This document shows, piece after piece, positions 15,542 to 25,000 of a DNA stretch of 45,623 nucleotides; positions within the stretch are counted from its first letter, which is position 1; the number at the start of each line of letters is the position of its first letter. The DNA is taken from assembly GCA_947625485.1 (NCBI GenBank), contig CANQOP010000017.1, positions 1-45,623 of the forward strand, read 5' to 3'. Source of the DNA: an uncultured Clostridia bacterium (GTDB lineage Bacteria; Bacillota; Clostridia; Oscillospirales; Acutalibacteraceae). The position numbers and the translations under genes are program-made. The notes beneath the pieces were generated by a model. That model searched no databases. It was not told the origin of the DNA and saw only the letters and a program-made list of their open reading frames with translations.

Positions 15542-16105
15542 ATGAACGTATATGACTTTGACAACACGATTTACGACGGCGACAGCACCGCCGATTTCTA
15601 CCTTTTCTGCCTGAAAAGGCACAAAAAAATAATACTTCTCATACCATCTCTGCTAAAAGGTACGCTAAAATATTATGTGCTTAAAAGAGGTACAAAAACC
15701 GAAATGAAACAGAATATGTATCGATTTCTCGCAAAAATCGACGCCGAGCGCGATATAGAAGATTTCTGGCGAACCCACGCGGGTAACATAAAAAGGTGGT
15801 ACATAACTCGGAAGAAAGCGGACGATATTATTATCTCGGCGTCACCCGAGTTTCTCCTTGCGCCGATTTGCAAAAAGCTCGGTGTAAAGCATCTTATCGC
15901 CTCGCAAGTAGACGTAAAAAGCGGTCATTACTCGGGCGAGAACTGTCACGGAGAGGAAAAGGTAAAACTTTTCTATGAGCAATTCGGCGGAGAAATCGAT
16001 GAATTTTACTCCGACAGCCACAGCGACGACCCTCTCGCTAAAATAAGCAAAAAAGCGTTTATTGTAAAGAAAAATAAAATCTCCGAATGGAATTTCAAGG
16101 GATAA
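15542..16105 (+). CDS. HAD-IB family hydrolase
   Basis: 187 residues. HAD motif I is at the N terminus (YDFDNTIYDGD; nucleophile and acid/base Asp), motif II is the Ser in IIISASPEF, and motif III/IV falls in the Lys of EEKVK and the acidic YSDSHSDDP, where the Asp residues bind Mg2+. A helical cap is inserted after motif I (FLYFCLKRHKK region). This pattern matches HAD-IB phosphatases, which include phosphoserine phosphatase-like enzymes. The substrate cannot be told. Weak RBS (ggttga). It is followed three bases later by an acetyltransferase gene, so they form an operon. Confidence 0.85.
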   Translation: MNVYDFDNTIYDGDSTADFYLFCLKRHKKIILLIPSLLKGTLKYYVLKRGTKTEMKQNMYRFLAKIDAERDIEDFWRTHAGNIKRWYITRKKADDIIISASPEFLLAPICKKLGVKHLIASQVDVKSGHYSGENCHGEEKVKLFYEQFGGEIDEFYSDSHSDDPLAKISKKAFIVKKNKISEWNFKG

Positions 16106-16108
16106 ATT

Positions 16109-16552
16109 ATGAACAAATTTATTTGCAAAACATTTGACGAGCTCACTACGCGCGAGCTTTACGAAATTCTGAGGGCCCGCTCCGCCGTGTTCGTGGTCGA
16201 GCAGGATTGCGTGTATCAGGATTTAGACAAAACGGACTACGAAAGCACACATATTTTCACGTGCAACGAGAGCGGAGAAGTCTCGGCTTACCTCAGGCTT
16301 TTTATGAAAAATGGCGAAAAGAACACAGCGCAGATAGGCAGAGTGCTCACTACGGAGCGTAAAAAAGGGCTGGGCGGCGAAATTTTGCGCGAGGGAATAA
16401 AAATCGCAAAAGAAAAGCTATGCGCCGAGGGAATATATATCGAAGCGCAGGAGTACGCTATACCGTTCTACAGCCGCGAAGGGTTTGAGGTCACTTCGGA
16501 CGTATTCCTTGAGGACGGTATTTTGCACGTCCAAATGCGGTTGAAATTTTAG
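16109..16552 (+). CDS. GNAT acetyltransferase, ElaA family
   Basis: 147 residues, the normal ElaA length. The N terminus has LYEILRARSAVFVVEQDCVYQDLDKTD in which RxxVFVVEQ and the D-x-x-D are the ElaA signature; the acetyl-CoA-binding segment is IGRVLTTERKKGLGGEIL (R/Q-x-x-G-x-G/A variant). The C-terminal FYSREGF is also typical for GNATs. Substrate unknown; ElaA homologs are poorly characterised. Translated from its own RBS (aaggg) right after the HAD gene. Confidence 0.88.
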   Translation: MNKFICKTFDELTTRELYEILRARSAVFVVEQDCVYQDLDKTDYESTHIFTCNESGEVSAYLRLFMKNGEKNTAQIGRVLTTERKKGLGGEILREGIKIAKEKLCAEGIYIEAQEYAIPFYSREGFEVTSDVFLEDGILHVQMRLKF

Positions 16553-16583
16553 CAAAAACATAAATCTCACAATTTCAAAAAAT

Positions 16584-16766
16584 ATGAAAACTCATTTTAC
16601 AAGTATGCTTAAATATATGAACGACCACCCTGACACGGCGGCAATGTTCGGTGTGGATAATGCAGACCGTAACGGACAAATCAAATATATAGAGAAAAAC
16701 GGATTCAAAACGTACGGTTTTTCGGTTACAGCATATACGGATACGATTAGGAAAATCGCAGATTAG
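16584..16766 (+). CDS. Short hypothetical ORF, possible gene remnant
   Basis: 60 residues without a convincing RBS. The peptide (motifs YMNDHPDTAAMFGVDN and NGFKTYGFSVTAYTDTIRK) looks protein-like rather than random, with balanced composition, but I do not recognise it. It may be the remnant of a longer gene, since the flanks are AT-rich and noncoding. The rest of the 16553-16891 gap holds only the ilvD terminator. Confidence 0.25.
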   Translation: MKTHFTSMLKYMNDHPDTAAMFGVDNADRNGQIKYIEKNGFKTYGFSVTAYTDTIRKIAD

Positions 16767-16820
16767 AATAAAATTTCATACGTTTACACAACTCCGCTAT
16801 ATAACTGATAAAGTGAATGC

Positions 16821-16854
16821 AAAAATCACCGTCTGACAGCGTCAGGCGGTGATT
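16821..16854 (-). terminator. Rho-independent terminator after ilvD
   Basis: On the minus strand aatcaccgcctgac pairs with gtcagacggtgatt around a three-base loop, followed by ttt. It lies 38 bases after the ilvD stop. Confidence 0.85.
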
Positions 16855-16891
16855 AATTATGTATTAATATTGAAATGGAATTGTGCTTTAA

Positions 16892-18547
16892 TTATTTCTC
16901 GAAAACTGCTCCTGTTGAACCCGAGGTTACAAGCCTTGCGTAGCGCTTGATATATCCTGAAAGATTCTGCTCCGGAGCGACGTAGTTCTTTCTTCTTTCC
17001 TCGATAACAGAGTCGTCAACGTGGAGCGTGAGCGCGCGTCCGGCTATATCAACAGTAACGGTATCGCCCTCCTCGATAAGACCTATTAAACCGCCTGCGG
17101 CAGCTTCGGGACTGACGTGACCTACAGCCGCGCCGCGTGTTGCTCCGCTGAAGCGACCGTCCGTGATAAGGGAAACAGAGCTGTCGAGACCCATTCCGGC
17201 AAGAGCGGAGGTCGGAGCGAGCATTTCGCGCATACCCGGTCCGCCCTTCGGTCCCTCGTAGCGGATAACTATTACGTCTCCGGGATTAATTTTACCTCCG
17301 TATATAGCGTCGCAGGCGCTCTCCTCTGAATCGAATACGCGCGCAGGACCCGTGTTCTTCATCATTTCGGGAGCAACTGCTCCCTGCTTAACAACTGCAC
17401 CGTCAGGGGCGATATTTCCGAAAAGAATTGCGATACCGCCGTCAGCGCGGTGCGGATTTTCAACCGTGCGGATAACCGTGCCGTCCGCCCCCGGAGCATT
17501 TTCGATTCGCTCGCCTACCGTACCCTTTACGGTGAGACAGTCTTTATGTATAATTCCGAGCTTGGAAAGCTCTTTCATAACTGCGGGAATACCGCCTTTC
17601 TCGTTGAGGTCGGTAATAAAAATTTTGCCTGCCGGATTCAGCTTGCATATCTGCGGAGTAGTTTTGCTGATTTCATCGATAACCTTAATGTCAACGGGAA
17701 CGTCCGCCTCATAAGCGATAGCCAGGAGGTGCAGAACCGTATTGCTTGAACAGCCGAGAGCCATTTCACAGCGGAGCGCATTTTCAAAGCTCTCCTTTGT
17801 GATAATATCCTTAGGTCGAATATCATTTTTAAGCAGTTCCATAACCGTCTCTCCTGCCTCCTGAGCGAGCGCTCTGCGCGCGGCGGAAATTGCGGGACGT
17901 GTTCCGTTTCCCGGAAGTCCCATACCGATAGCCTCGGTAAGGCAGTTCATAGAGTTAGCCGTATACATACCCGAGCACGAGCCGCAGGTAGGACAAGCGT
18001 GATTTTCGTACTGACGTAGCTCCTCGTCGTCTATTTTGCCCGCGGCGTGAGCGCCGACAAATTCAAACATCTCAGAAAGTCCGTATCTCTCGCCCTTATA
18101 TTCTCCGGGCATCATCGGACCGCCGGAAACGAAAACTGACGGGAGATTTAGACGGCACGCCGCAAGGAGCATACCGGGGACAATTTTGTCGCAGTTTGGA
18201 ATAAACACAACAGCGTCGAGCGGATGCGCCGTCAGCATAACCTCGATGGAATCGGCGATAAGCTCGCGCGAACAGAGGCTGTACTTCATTCCCTTATGGT
18301 TCATGGCGAGACCGTCGCACACACCAATAGTGTTAAATTCAAACGGAACGCCGCCCGCGTTGCGGATACCGTCCATAACCTTTGCGGAAATGTCGTTTAG
18401 GTGCTTATGACCCGGGATATAGTCGCTTTTTGAATTAACTACGGCTACAAACGGGCGCTTGATTTCCTCGTCGGTAAGACCGAGCGCCTTTAAAAGCGAG
18501 CGCTGAGGCGCGCGTGTTGCGCCTGATTTCATCAGATCTGAACGCAT
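16892..18547 (-). CDS. ilvD: Dihydroxy-acid dehydratase
   Basis: 551 residues, the IlvD norm. It dehydrates 2,3-dihydroxy-isovalerate and -methylvalerate in valine/isoleucine synthesis, using an Fe-S cluster and Mg2+. Visible: the N-terminal [31 protein letters not shown] and [12 protein letters not shown] ([20 protein letters not shown]) cluster ligand motifs, the GGPGMREML segment, and [14 protein letters not shown] with [10 protein letters not shown] near the C terminus. The RBS aaaggaag precedes ATG 18547. It stands alone; other ilv genes are not here. Confidence 0.97.
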   Translation of the reverse strand: MRSDLMKSGATRAPQRSLLKALGLTDEEIKRPFVAVVNSKSDYIPGHKHLNDISAKVMDGIRNAGGVPFEFNTIGVCDGLAMNHKGMKYSLCSRELIADSIEVMLTAHPLDAVVFIPNCDKIVPGMLLAACRLNLPSVFVSGGPMMPGEYKGERYGLSEMFEFVGAHAAGKIDDEELRQYENHACPTCGSCSGMYTANSMNCLTEAIGMGLPGNGTRPAISAARRALAQEAGETVMELLKNDIRPKDIITKESFENALRCEMALGCSSNTVLHLLAIAYEADVPVDIKVIDEISKTTPQICKLNPAGKIFITDLNEKGGIPAVMKELSKLGIIHKDCLTVKGTVGERIENAPGADGTVIRTVENPHRADGGIAILFGNIAPDGAVVKQGAVAPEMMKNTGPARVFDSEESACDAIYGGKINPGDVIVIRYEGPKGGPGMREMLAPTSALAGMGLDSSVSLITDGRFSGATRGAAVGHVSPEAAAGGLIGLIEEGDTVTVDIAGRALTLHVDDSVIEERRKNYVAPEQNLSGYIKRYARLVTSGSTGAVFEK

Positions 18548-18593
18548 ATAGATTACTTCCTTTTCTGTAAATTAGTTAAAATCCTTAAAATTA

Positions 18594-18622
18594 ATATTAA
18601 CATACGAATAGTATAAAATCAA
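18594..18622 (-). promoter_or_regulatory. Predicted promoter of ilvD
   Basis: Minus-strand TTGATT (18617-18622) and TAATAT (18594-18599) are separated by 17 bases, about 45 bases before the start codon. No T-box or leader-peptide signal is seen in the short leader. Confidence 0.45.
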
Positions 18623-18711
18623 GCATTTTGGCAGGCTTGACACCGCGTATAACACAAATTGATTCATTTAACCCTCTGATTATAGAGCTTTATATTTGAC
18701 CAATAATTAAT

Positions 18712-19380
18712 TTACTTAAAAGCTAAAATGTAACTTTCATCAATTCTGCGGAAAATCTCCTCAGTAGGAACAGAACCGTCCAGAATAATCGTGTACCAGC
18801 TTTTCTTGTTCATATGCCAGCCGGGGAAATATCTCATATTATCCACTGTTTGCGGCGTCTTTTCGGGCTTTATTCGCAGGTCTATGACTTCAACGATTTC
18901 ATCTGAAATTAAACCGAGCTTTGACCTCGGAATCGTCAGAATAAGACCGTACCATTTCCTATTATCCCTGCGCCGCCAAACAGCATTATCCGAAAACTTT
19001 TCCCACAAAAATTCCGGTTCATCGCCGTATCTTTCCCGTACATATTCGATAACTGCGAGAGTCTGCTCTCCGTGAAATATATCGGGGTCAAAGCATTTCT
19101 CGGAAATATCCCTTAAAACACTCTCGCACTCAGCTCTTACCTCTCCCACGTAAGCGCCGACGGACGACTCAATTTTATGGAGAGTGTACTCCTCATCTGA
19201 CGCGGTATCTATCATCTTCGTAGCTACGGTACCGTCGCCTGTAACGAAAACGTAAAGCACAAACTGACCGTTCATCACGGCTGTCGAATATTTATAGCCG
19301 TTAAGGGTTTCGGAAAAGCCGTAGCTCATAAGCTTTACGCGACTCGCTTTTCTGTTTTTAAAAAATTTTTCTTCAAACAT
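18712..19380 (-). CDS. YjbR/MmcQ-like protein
   Basis: 222 residues, soluble. The second half matches the YjbR/CyaY-like fold: EPEFLWEKFSDNAVWRRRDNRKWYGLILTI in which the W-x-x-x-D-N-x-K-W-Y pattern is family-typical, followed by DLRIKPE and the end motif NKKSWYTIILDGSVPTEEI, common to MmcQ/YjbR proteins. The first 100 residues form an extra domain also seen in longer members of this family. Function unknown; members are thought to bind DNA in some reports. Monocistronic, weak RBS. Confidence 0.8.
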   Translation of the reverse strand: MFEEKFFKNRKASRVKLMSYGFSETLNGYKYSTAVMNGQFVLYVFVTGDGTVATKMIDTASDEEYTLHKIESSVGAYVGEVRAECESVLRDISEKCFDPDIFHGEQTLAVIEYVRERYGDEPEFLWEKFSDNAVWRRRDNRKWYGLILTIPRSKLGLISDEIVEVIDLRIKPEKTPQTVDNMRYFPGWHMNKKSWYTIILDGSVPTEEIFRRIDESYILAFK

Positions 19381-19429
19381 ATTACCTGCTTACCTTGCAA
19401 TCAGCTTAAGTTTCCTTCGTGTTTTTTGG

Positions 19430-19459
19430 AATAAAAGCCGCCCTTAGGCGGCTTTTATT
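19430..19459. terminator. Rho-independent terminator between the CHAP and YjbR-like genes
   Basis: Perfect 13-bp stem aataaaagccgcc/ggcggcttttatt with a ctta loop. The stem starts and ends in A/U runs, so it works in either direction; it best serves the CHAP gene on the minus strand, 78 bases upstream. Confidence 0.8.
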
Positions 19460-19536
19460 CTGTATTCTCCGCGCAGTTTGCTGATGAAAGCAATATGCGA
19501 CGAGTAAAGAAAGCGGGTAGGGCACGCTTTCCTGCA

Positions 19537-21726
19537 TTATTTAACTTTAACCTCACAGGACAGAGTTACGCCGTCAACTGTCGCGGTGACAGTCGCCTTG
19601 CCGGCTTTTTTACCTTTTATAACGCCCTTTTTACTGACCTTTACTACCGACTCTTTGGAAGATTTCCACGTAACCTCCGAACCGCTGGACTGTTTTACCG
19701 CGAGGGTTTTTGTCTTGCCGACCCGAAGGCTCGTTGAATCCGCGTTAAGAATCGGGTCGAAAACCGTGACAACGCACTTTAGCTTTACGCCGTTGCGTTC
19801 TGCGACTATTTTCGCCTTACCGTACTTCTTTGCGGTCACGACGCCGTCATTGACAGTCGCCACTTTGGTCTTTGAGCTTGTCCAGTTTATATCGCCGCTT
19901 CCGCCCTTTATGGTCAAAGCGGCTGTTTTTCCCTTAACGAGTGAAAGCTCAGTATTGGATATTACGGGATTAATTACGGTAATTTTGCAGCTGAGATTTG
20001 TCTCTCCGTTTTTAACCGTAATTGTTGCCGTACCCTTTTTTTGGGCTGTGACGACGCCTTCGGCGCTCACTGCGGCAATCTTCTTGTTGCTCGATTTAAA
20101 GACCGAGTCTCCCTCGCCCGACTTGACCGCAAGGGTAAACTCATCAGTAATATACATTTTCTTTGATGTTTTGCTCAAATACGGGCGTACGTTATATAAA
20201 GTCTCACCTATCGTTCCGTTTTGGTAGGTGCAGCGGTTGAGGATAACCCAGCCTTCCTGCGACTTGTATGTAGTCCGTCCCCATGTATAGGTATCGGAGT
20301 ATTCGACCTTATTTACCTTGATTTCGGTACCTTTCGGAATATTTTTGAGCTTGGTTGTTCCCTGATACTTGTCGTAGAGATAAGTATCCTTCTTCGAGAC
20401 TTTGAAATTCTCGTAGGTAGTCGGGAACTCTGTCACAGTCACATTACAGCTGAGTGTTACGCCGCTGACTTCTGCGGTAATTTTTGCCTCTCCTACGGAA
20501 ACGCCCGTTACCTTGCCCTTGAAGCTGACTTTTGCAACTTTTTTGTCCGACGACTTCCACGTTATTTTGTCCGTACCGCCTGTAACCGTAAGCGTAAATT
20601 TATCGCCTATACAGGTGGTCGCTCTTTCCTCGCTGATAAAAGGCGCCTTTACTGTGACCTTACACGCCGCAGCTCCTGTGAGAGTCTTAGCTTTAATCGT
20701 CGCTGTGCCCGCTTTTAAAGCTGTTATCTTACCCTTTTTGCCGACCTTGGCGACAGTTTTATCAGAACTGGAGAAGGTTGCGCCGAGACCGTTAGTCGTT
20801 GTCAGAGTTTTTGTCTTGCCGACATACAGCGTCTTTTTTGCAGGACTTACGGTCGGCGGTAGCTGATAATATTTTCCGTCAATACTGCCGCAAATATAAT
20901 CGCAGTAATCGAGCGCTACCCAGCCTTTTTTGCCGCTGTAAGACGTGTTGCCCCAAAGGTATCCGCCTGCCAGCTTAAAGTCGATGACCTCTATCACCTT
21001 GCCGAACGAAACGGTTGCGAGGCGGGAGGAGTTGGTAGTTGCTTTCTCGCGAAGGGTGAGCGCGTCAGCGTTGACCTGCCACTTTTCGTGGTCTTCCGGC
21101 TCGTTCTCGATTTTCTTGGAATATTTTGGGTTGCCGTAGCCTATTACATAGCTTGCGGTAAGAGTGCGGCTGGCGTTAGCTGTATATTCGCACACCTTTC
21201 CGTTAGTCGCGTTACCCTCAATTACGTCGAGATAGTTGCCGTTAAGACCCGCGAGGATTCCGGTGTGAGTTGAAACGCTGCTGCTGCCCGCGTCGCGGTA
21301 AAACACAATATCACCCTTTTGAGGGGTATATGAGCCTCCGTGCGCTTTACTATCGTGCCAGCGTCCGATCGACTTAAACCACGCTACCTCAACACTGCAG
21401 GAAGCGTATTTCTGAATCACGCTGTTAGGAATATTTGCCTGATCTGCGCACCAACTCACAAACATCGCGCACCACGGCTGGTTAACAAAAATTCCGTTAT
21501 ACCAATCGCCGTACTTAGTGCCTACAGAGTTCTCCTGATAACCGACCTGTGTGCGCGCTATACTAACAATATCGGTCGGACCCGAGCCTGTGTTCTTATA
21601 TTTGTTAGGGTAGCCTGTCGGAAAACCCGCAGCCTCTGTTTTAGTCACACTCAAGGCAGTCATCGCTGTTATCACAAGCGCAATAATCAGCAGATATGCA
21701 GTTATTCGTTTAGTTATTCGTGTCAT
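19537..21726 (-). CDS. Secreted CHAP-domain amidase/endopeptidase with SH3-like and BIG2 repeats
   Basis: 729 residues from the ATG at 21726, after gagtg; a GTG three codons upstream is possible. The signal peptide runs to about TEAAG. A CHAP domain (about 45-205) carries the catalytic Cys in NQPWCAMFVSWC near residue 86 and the His in STHTGI near 154, so it should cleave peptidoglycan cross-links or amide bonds. SH3-like segments (about 215-285 and 445-510) alternate with BIG2 Ig-like repeats (about 290-440 in two, and 520-729 in three), each with a FSSSDKTVAKVGKKGKIT-type core. Lys-rich, basic repeats suit wall-polymer binding. It shares the SH3/BIG2 build of the lysozyme at 11064-13352. 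Confidence 0.88.
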   Translation of the reverse strand: MTRITKRITAYLLIIALVITAMTALSVTKTEAAGFPTGYPNKYKNTGSGPTDIVSIARTQVGYQENSVGTKYGDWYNGIFVNQPWCAMFVSWCADQANIPNSVIQKYASCSVEVAWFKSIGRWHDSKAHGGSYTPQKGDIVFYRDAGSSSVSTHTGILAGLNGNYLDVIEGNATNGKVCEYTANASRTLTASYVIGYGNPKYSKKIENEPEDHEKWQVNADALTLREKATTNSSRLATVSFGKVIEVIDFKLAGGYLWGNTSYSGKKGWVALDYCDYICGSIDGKYYQLPPTVSPAKKTLYVGKTKTLTTTNGLGATFSSSDKTVAKVGKKGKITALKAGTATIKAKTLTGAAACKVTVKAPFISEERATTCIGDKFTLTVTGGTDKITWKSSDKKVAKVSFKGKVTGVSVGEAKITAEVSGVTLSCNVTVTEFPTTYENFKVSKKDTYLYDKYQGTTKLKNIPKGTEIKVNKVEYSDTYTWGRTTYKSQEGWVILNRCTYQNGTIGETLYNVRPYLSKTSKKMYITDEFTLAVKSGEGDSVFKSSNKKIAAVSAEGVVTAQKKGTATITVKNGETNLSCKITVINPVISNTELSLVKGKTAALTIKGGSGDINWTSSKTKVATVNDGVVTAKKYGKAKIVAERNGVKLKCVVTVFDPILNADSTSLRVGKTKTLAVKQSSGSEVTWKSSKESVVKVSKKGVIKGKKAGKATVTATVDGVTLSCEVKVK

Positions 21727-21761
21727 AAATATCACTCAATGTTATTTTTTATAAATTATGC

Positions 21762-21782
21762 GTCGAAAATGCATTTTTCGAC
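21762..21782. promoter_or_regulatory. Inverted repeat in the CHAP gene leader
   Basis: gtcgaaaa and ttttcgac flank tgcat, between the predicted -10 (21796-21801) and the start codon. It may be an operator or a leader hairpin. Confidence 0.4.
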
Positions 21783-21795
21783 ATTGTACATTAAT

Positions 21796-21824
21796 ATTTT
21801 AACATACTTCACAAATGAGGTCAA
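21796..21824 (-). promoter_or_regulatory. Predicted promoter of the CHAP gene
   Basis: Minus-strand TTGACC (21819-21824) and TAAAAT (21796-21801) are separated by 17 bases. The rest of 21727-22055 is AT-rich intergenic DNA with the terminator of the next gene and nothing else I can support. Confidence 0.6.
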
Positions 21825-21996
21825 CAGCTTATTCATTTTACAATAATTTCAATAAATATTTAACAATGGGTCTTGCATGGTACGCACTAATTTTTATAAA
21901 TTAAACAAACGACAGATTCTTAGCCATTTCTTGTTTATATCAAATATCATTTTTCGGGTTTCTCCCTAAATATTGACAAAGAGCCTAAATAACAAA

Positions 21997-22022
21997 GTGC
22001 GGAAGGCTTTCGCCTTCCGCAC
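21997..22022 (-). terminator. Rho-independent terminator after the giant surface protein
   Basis: Minus-strand gtgcggaaggc pairs exactly with gccttccgcac around a gaaa tetraloop, followed by tttgttattt. Confidence 0.88.
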
Positions 22023-22055
22023 GGAATAGTTTTAAGGTTTATTTACCTTTTAAGA

Positions 22056-25000
22056 TTACTTTACAGAAATCTTTATCTTAGCCATTACGCCGTTCTGAGC
22101 GTACGCATAAATGTAGCACGTACCTTTCTTCTTGGCTGTAATCTTACCCTTCTTGGAAACCTTCGCGATCGATGTCTTTGAAGACTCGAACGCTACCTTG
22201 CGATGCTCCTTAACCTTGAGCTTCTTGCTCTCTGCTTTAAGCTTGGTCTTGAGCTTGAAGGTCTTACCTTTCTTGATCGTCTTTGTGCTCTTAGCGTTTG
22301 TAATAGTAATCTTCTTGGTGTTTCCTACTTTTCCGCCCTTTGTCGCTACGTGGATTGTCTTGGAGGTTGAAACTACCTTACCCTTCTTATCCAGAGCCAT
22401 TACCAGGAACTTGTAGTACTTACCCTTCTTTAGCTTCTTATAGGTAAAGGATTTGCCGGTCGTAGTTTTGAGTTTCTTATAAGATTTACCGCACATATTG
22501 CCGTAAATTACAAACTTCTTAGTCTTGCTCGGCTTCTTATAGGTTATCTTGATAGAATTCTTAGTGGTCTTTGTATTCTTAACCTGGAGAAGGTTAAATG
22601 CACTACCCTTAGGATCCTTATCGTTCTTAGATTTAATGATAGCCTGTTCGGCTTCTTTACCGTCCGCGCCGGGTCCGAGGTCCTTAGCAGGCTTCGGAGT
22701 CGTCGGTTTAGCTGTCGACGGCTGTGTCGGTGCAGGTGTCGACGGCTGCGTCGGTGCAGATGTCGACGGCTGCGTCGGAGCAGGTGTCGATGGCTCGGTA
22801 GTCTCCGAACCTGTCGGAGTAGGTGTCGACGGCTGCGTCGGAGTTGGCGTCGACGGCTGCGTCGGAGTAGGTGTCGACGGCTGCGTCGGAGTAGGTGTCG
22901 ACGGCTGCGTCGGAGTAGGTGTCGACGGCTGCGTCGGAGTAGGTGTCGACGGCTGCGTCGGAGTTGGCGTTGACGGCTGCGTCGGTGTTGGCGTCGACGG
23001 CTGTGTCGGAGTAGGTGTCGACGGCTGCGTCGGTGTTGGTGTCGACGGCTGCGTCGGTGTTGGTGTCGACGGCTGCGTCGGTGTTGGCGTCGACGGCTGC
23101 GTCGGTGTTGGCGTCGACGGCTGCGTCGGTGTTGGTGTCGACGGCTGCGTCGGTGTTGGTGTCGACGGCTGCGTCGGGTTAGAAGATGTTATAGGATCTG
23201 AAGAAGGATCTTCACCCTTATGCTCCTCAACCGTAAACGCATCGCCCTCGCCTGCTATTACAAGCTTGTCGGCATAATCCGTAACGTTAACATTATTAGC
23301 TACATACTCTCTTACCCATTGTGAATGCTCACTGTCTTCATATACCTGATACTGGATTACCTCTAGTTGAGCATTAGTCGGGATAGTTGTTTTTGCAACG
23401 TAGATTGTTCTGCCGTCCGTGTATGTTTCGGATGTTGCAGTGAAGTCAGGGAACGACCACTCGTTATTAGATATAACGTGCATATTCAGTCTGAACGAAT
23501 AGCCCGCTTCTATATCAGCAGCAGTAGGAACAAAGTAGAATGTATACTCAGTTGTGTCGCCTATCGGTGTAGTGTCAGAAGAAGGCTGCGTATTATTGCC
23601 GTCAACTGTGTACGAAAGCTTGAGTGTTCCGTCATCGTTCTCTGCGAGTGTGAATGTAACTTCACCTGCGGGAACGTAGAGTTTGTCGGACTTTCCGTCT
23701 ACATATTTACCATATAGGATAGCCTCTGTTGTCTCTTTTCCGAGCCATCCGTCAGTATAGTAAGTAGTTCCGTCTCCTGCTTTAACAGCAACATAGGCTT
23801 CCTGCGCAACGGTCATTGTATACTTGCCGTTTACGAACTTTTTGTCTCCGAAACTGTCGGAATCTTCATTTATACCAATGTTTTTGCCGTCAAATGTACC
23901 TACGAGATAGTAATCGCCCTTTAAGCTCGGATTTGTAGGCTCATCAGGGTCTACCTTACCGTCAACTGTGTAAGAAAGCTTAAGTGTTCCGTCATCGTTC
24001 TCTGCGAGTGTGAATGTAACTTCACCTGCGGGAACGTAGAGTTTGTCGGACTTTCCGTCTACATATTTACCATATAGGATAGCCTCTGTTGTCTCTTTTC
24101 CGAGCCATCCGTCAGTATAGTAAGTAGTTCCGTCTCCTGCTTTAACAGCAACATAGGCTTCCTGTGCGACGGTCATTGTATACTTGCCGTTTACAAACTT
24201 TTTGTCTCCGAAACTGTCGGAATCTTCATTTATACCAATGTTTTTGCCGTCAAATGTACCTACGAGGTAATAATCGCCCTTTAATCCCGGATTCGGATTT
24301 ACTGAGCTTGACGGCGTAGTAGGTTTAGGATCAACAGAAGTTCCCCATTCACCTTTAAGCTTAGCTTTCCAGCCATCGCCCCAGCCGGTAATAGTATATG
24401 TTTTACCATCATTGCCTGCCATTTCCAGATCTTCTGTCTGATTCCACAGATTTTCACTGTCCCATTCCGGAGGAGTGACTGTTCCTAAAGGAGTCCTTAT
24501 GAATAATATTTTTTCTTTCTTTATACCTGTGAATTTTGTTAGACCATCGATGACTGTTCCGGAAATCCACACACCGTCATAGTCGTCGTTCCAGTTCCAT
24601 GCAAACCAAGTAGCAGCCTTGTCTGCATTTACACAGAATGTATCATCTAAGTATACTGTAGCTCCGTCCTTAGAAGGAGTGGTAGTTGTTGTCGGGTCGG
24701 AAGAAGAAGGCTTCGGATCCTCGCCTTTCTTAACATACGAAAGATGGAGCGAATCGCCATCGTTCACCTTGAGGGTGAACTCATATGTACCTGCGGGAAC
24801 CTTGAGCTTTGATGTATCGTCATCGTTTACATACGCAACCTTGTAAAGGTCTGCTTCCGTTGCGCCATCTCCGGGATATCCATCAGCCCAATACCTAGCG
24901 CCTAAACCGTTCTTTACATTTACATAGCTTTCTTCATTAAATGTTACGGTTACCTTACCGTCAACAAATTTATTACTGTCGCCATCATATTGGCTGCCAT

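Noticed and set aside
22825..23177. CRISPR-like regular array
   Set aside because: The 24-bp units are contiguous with no unique spacers, keep the reading frame, and code a Pro-Thr linker; no cas genes are present.
22549..23277. A 242-residue plus-strand frame with many VDGCVGVG repeats
   Set aside because: It is the antisense reading of the Pro-Thr repeat array of the giant protein and lacks an RBS and natural protein features.
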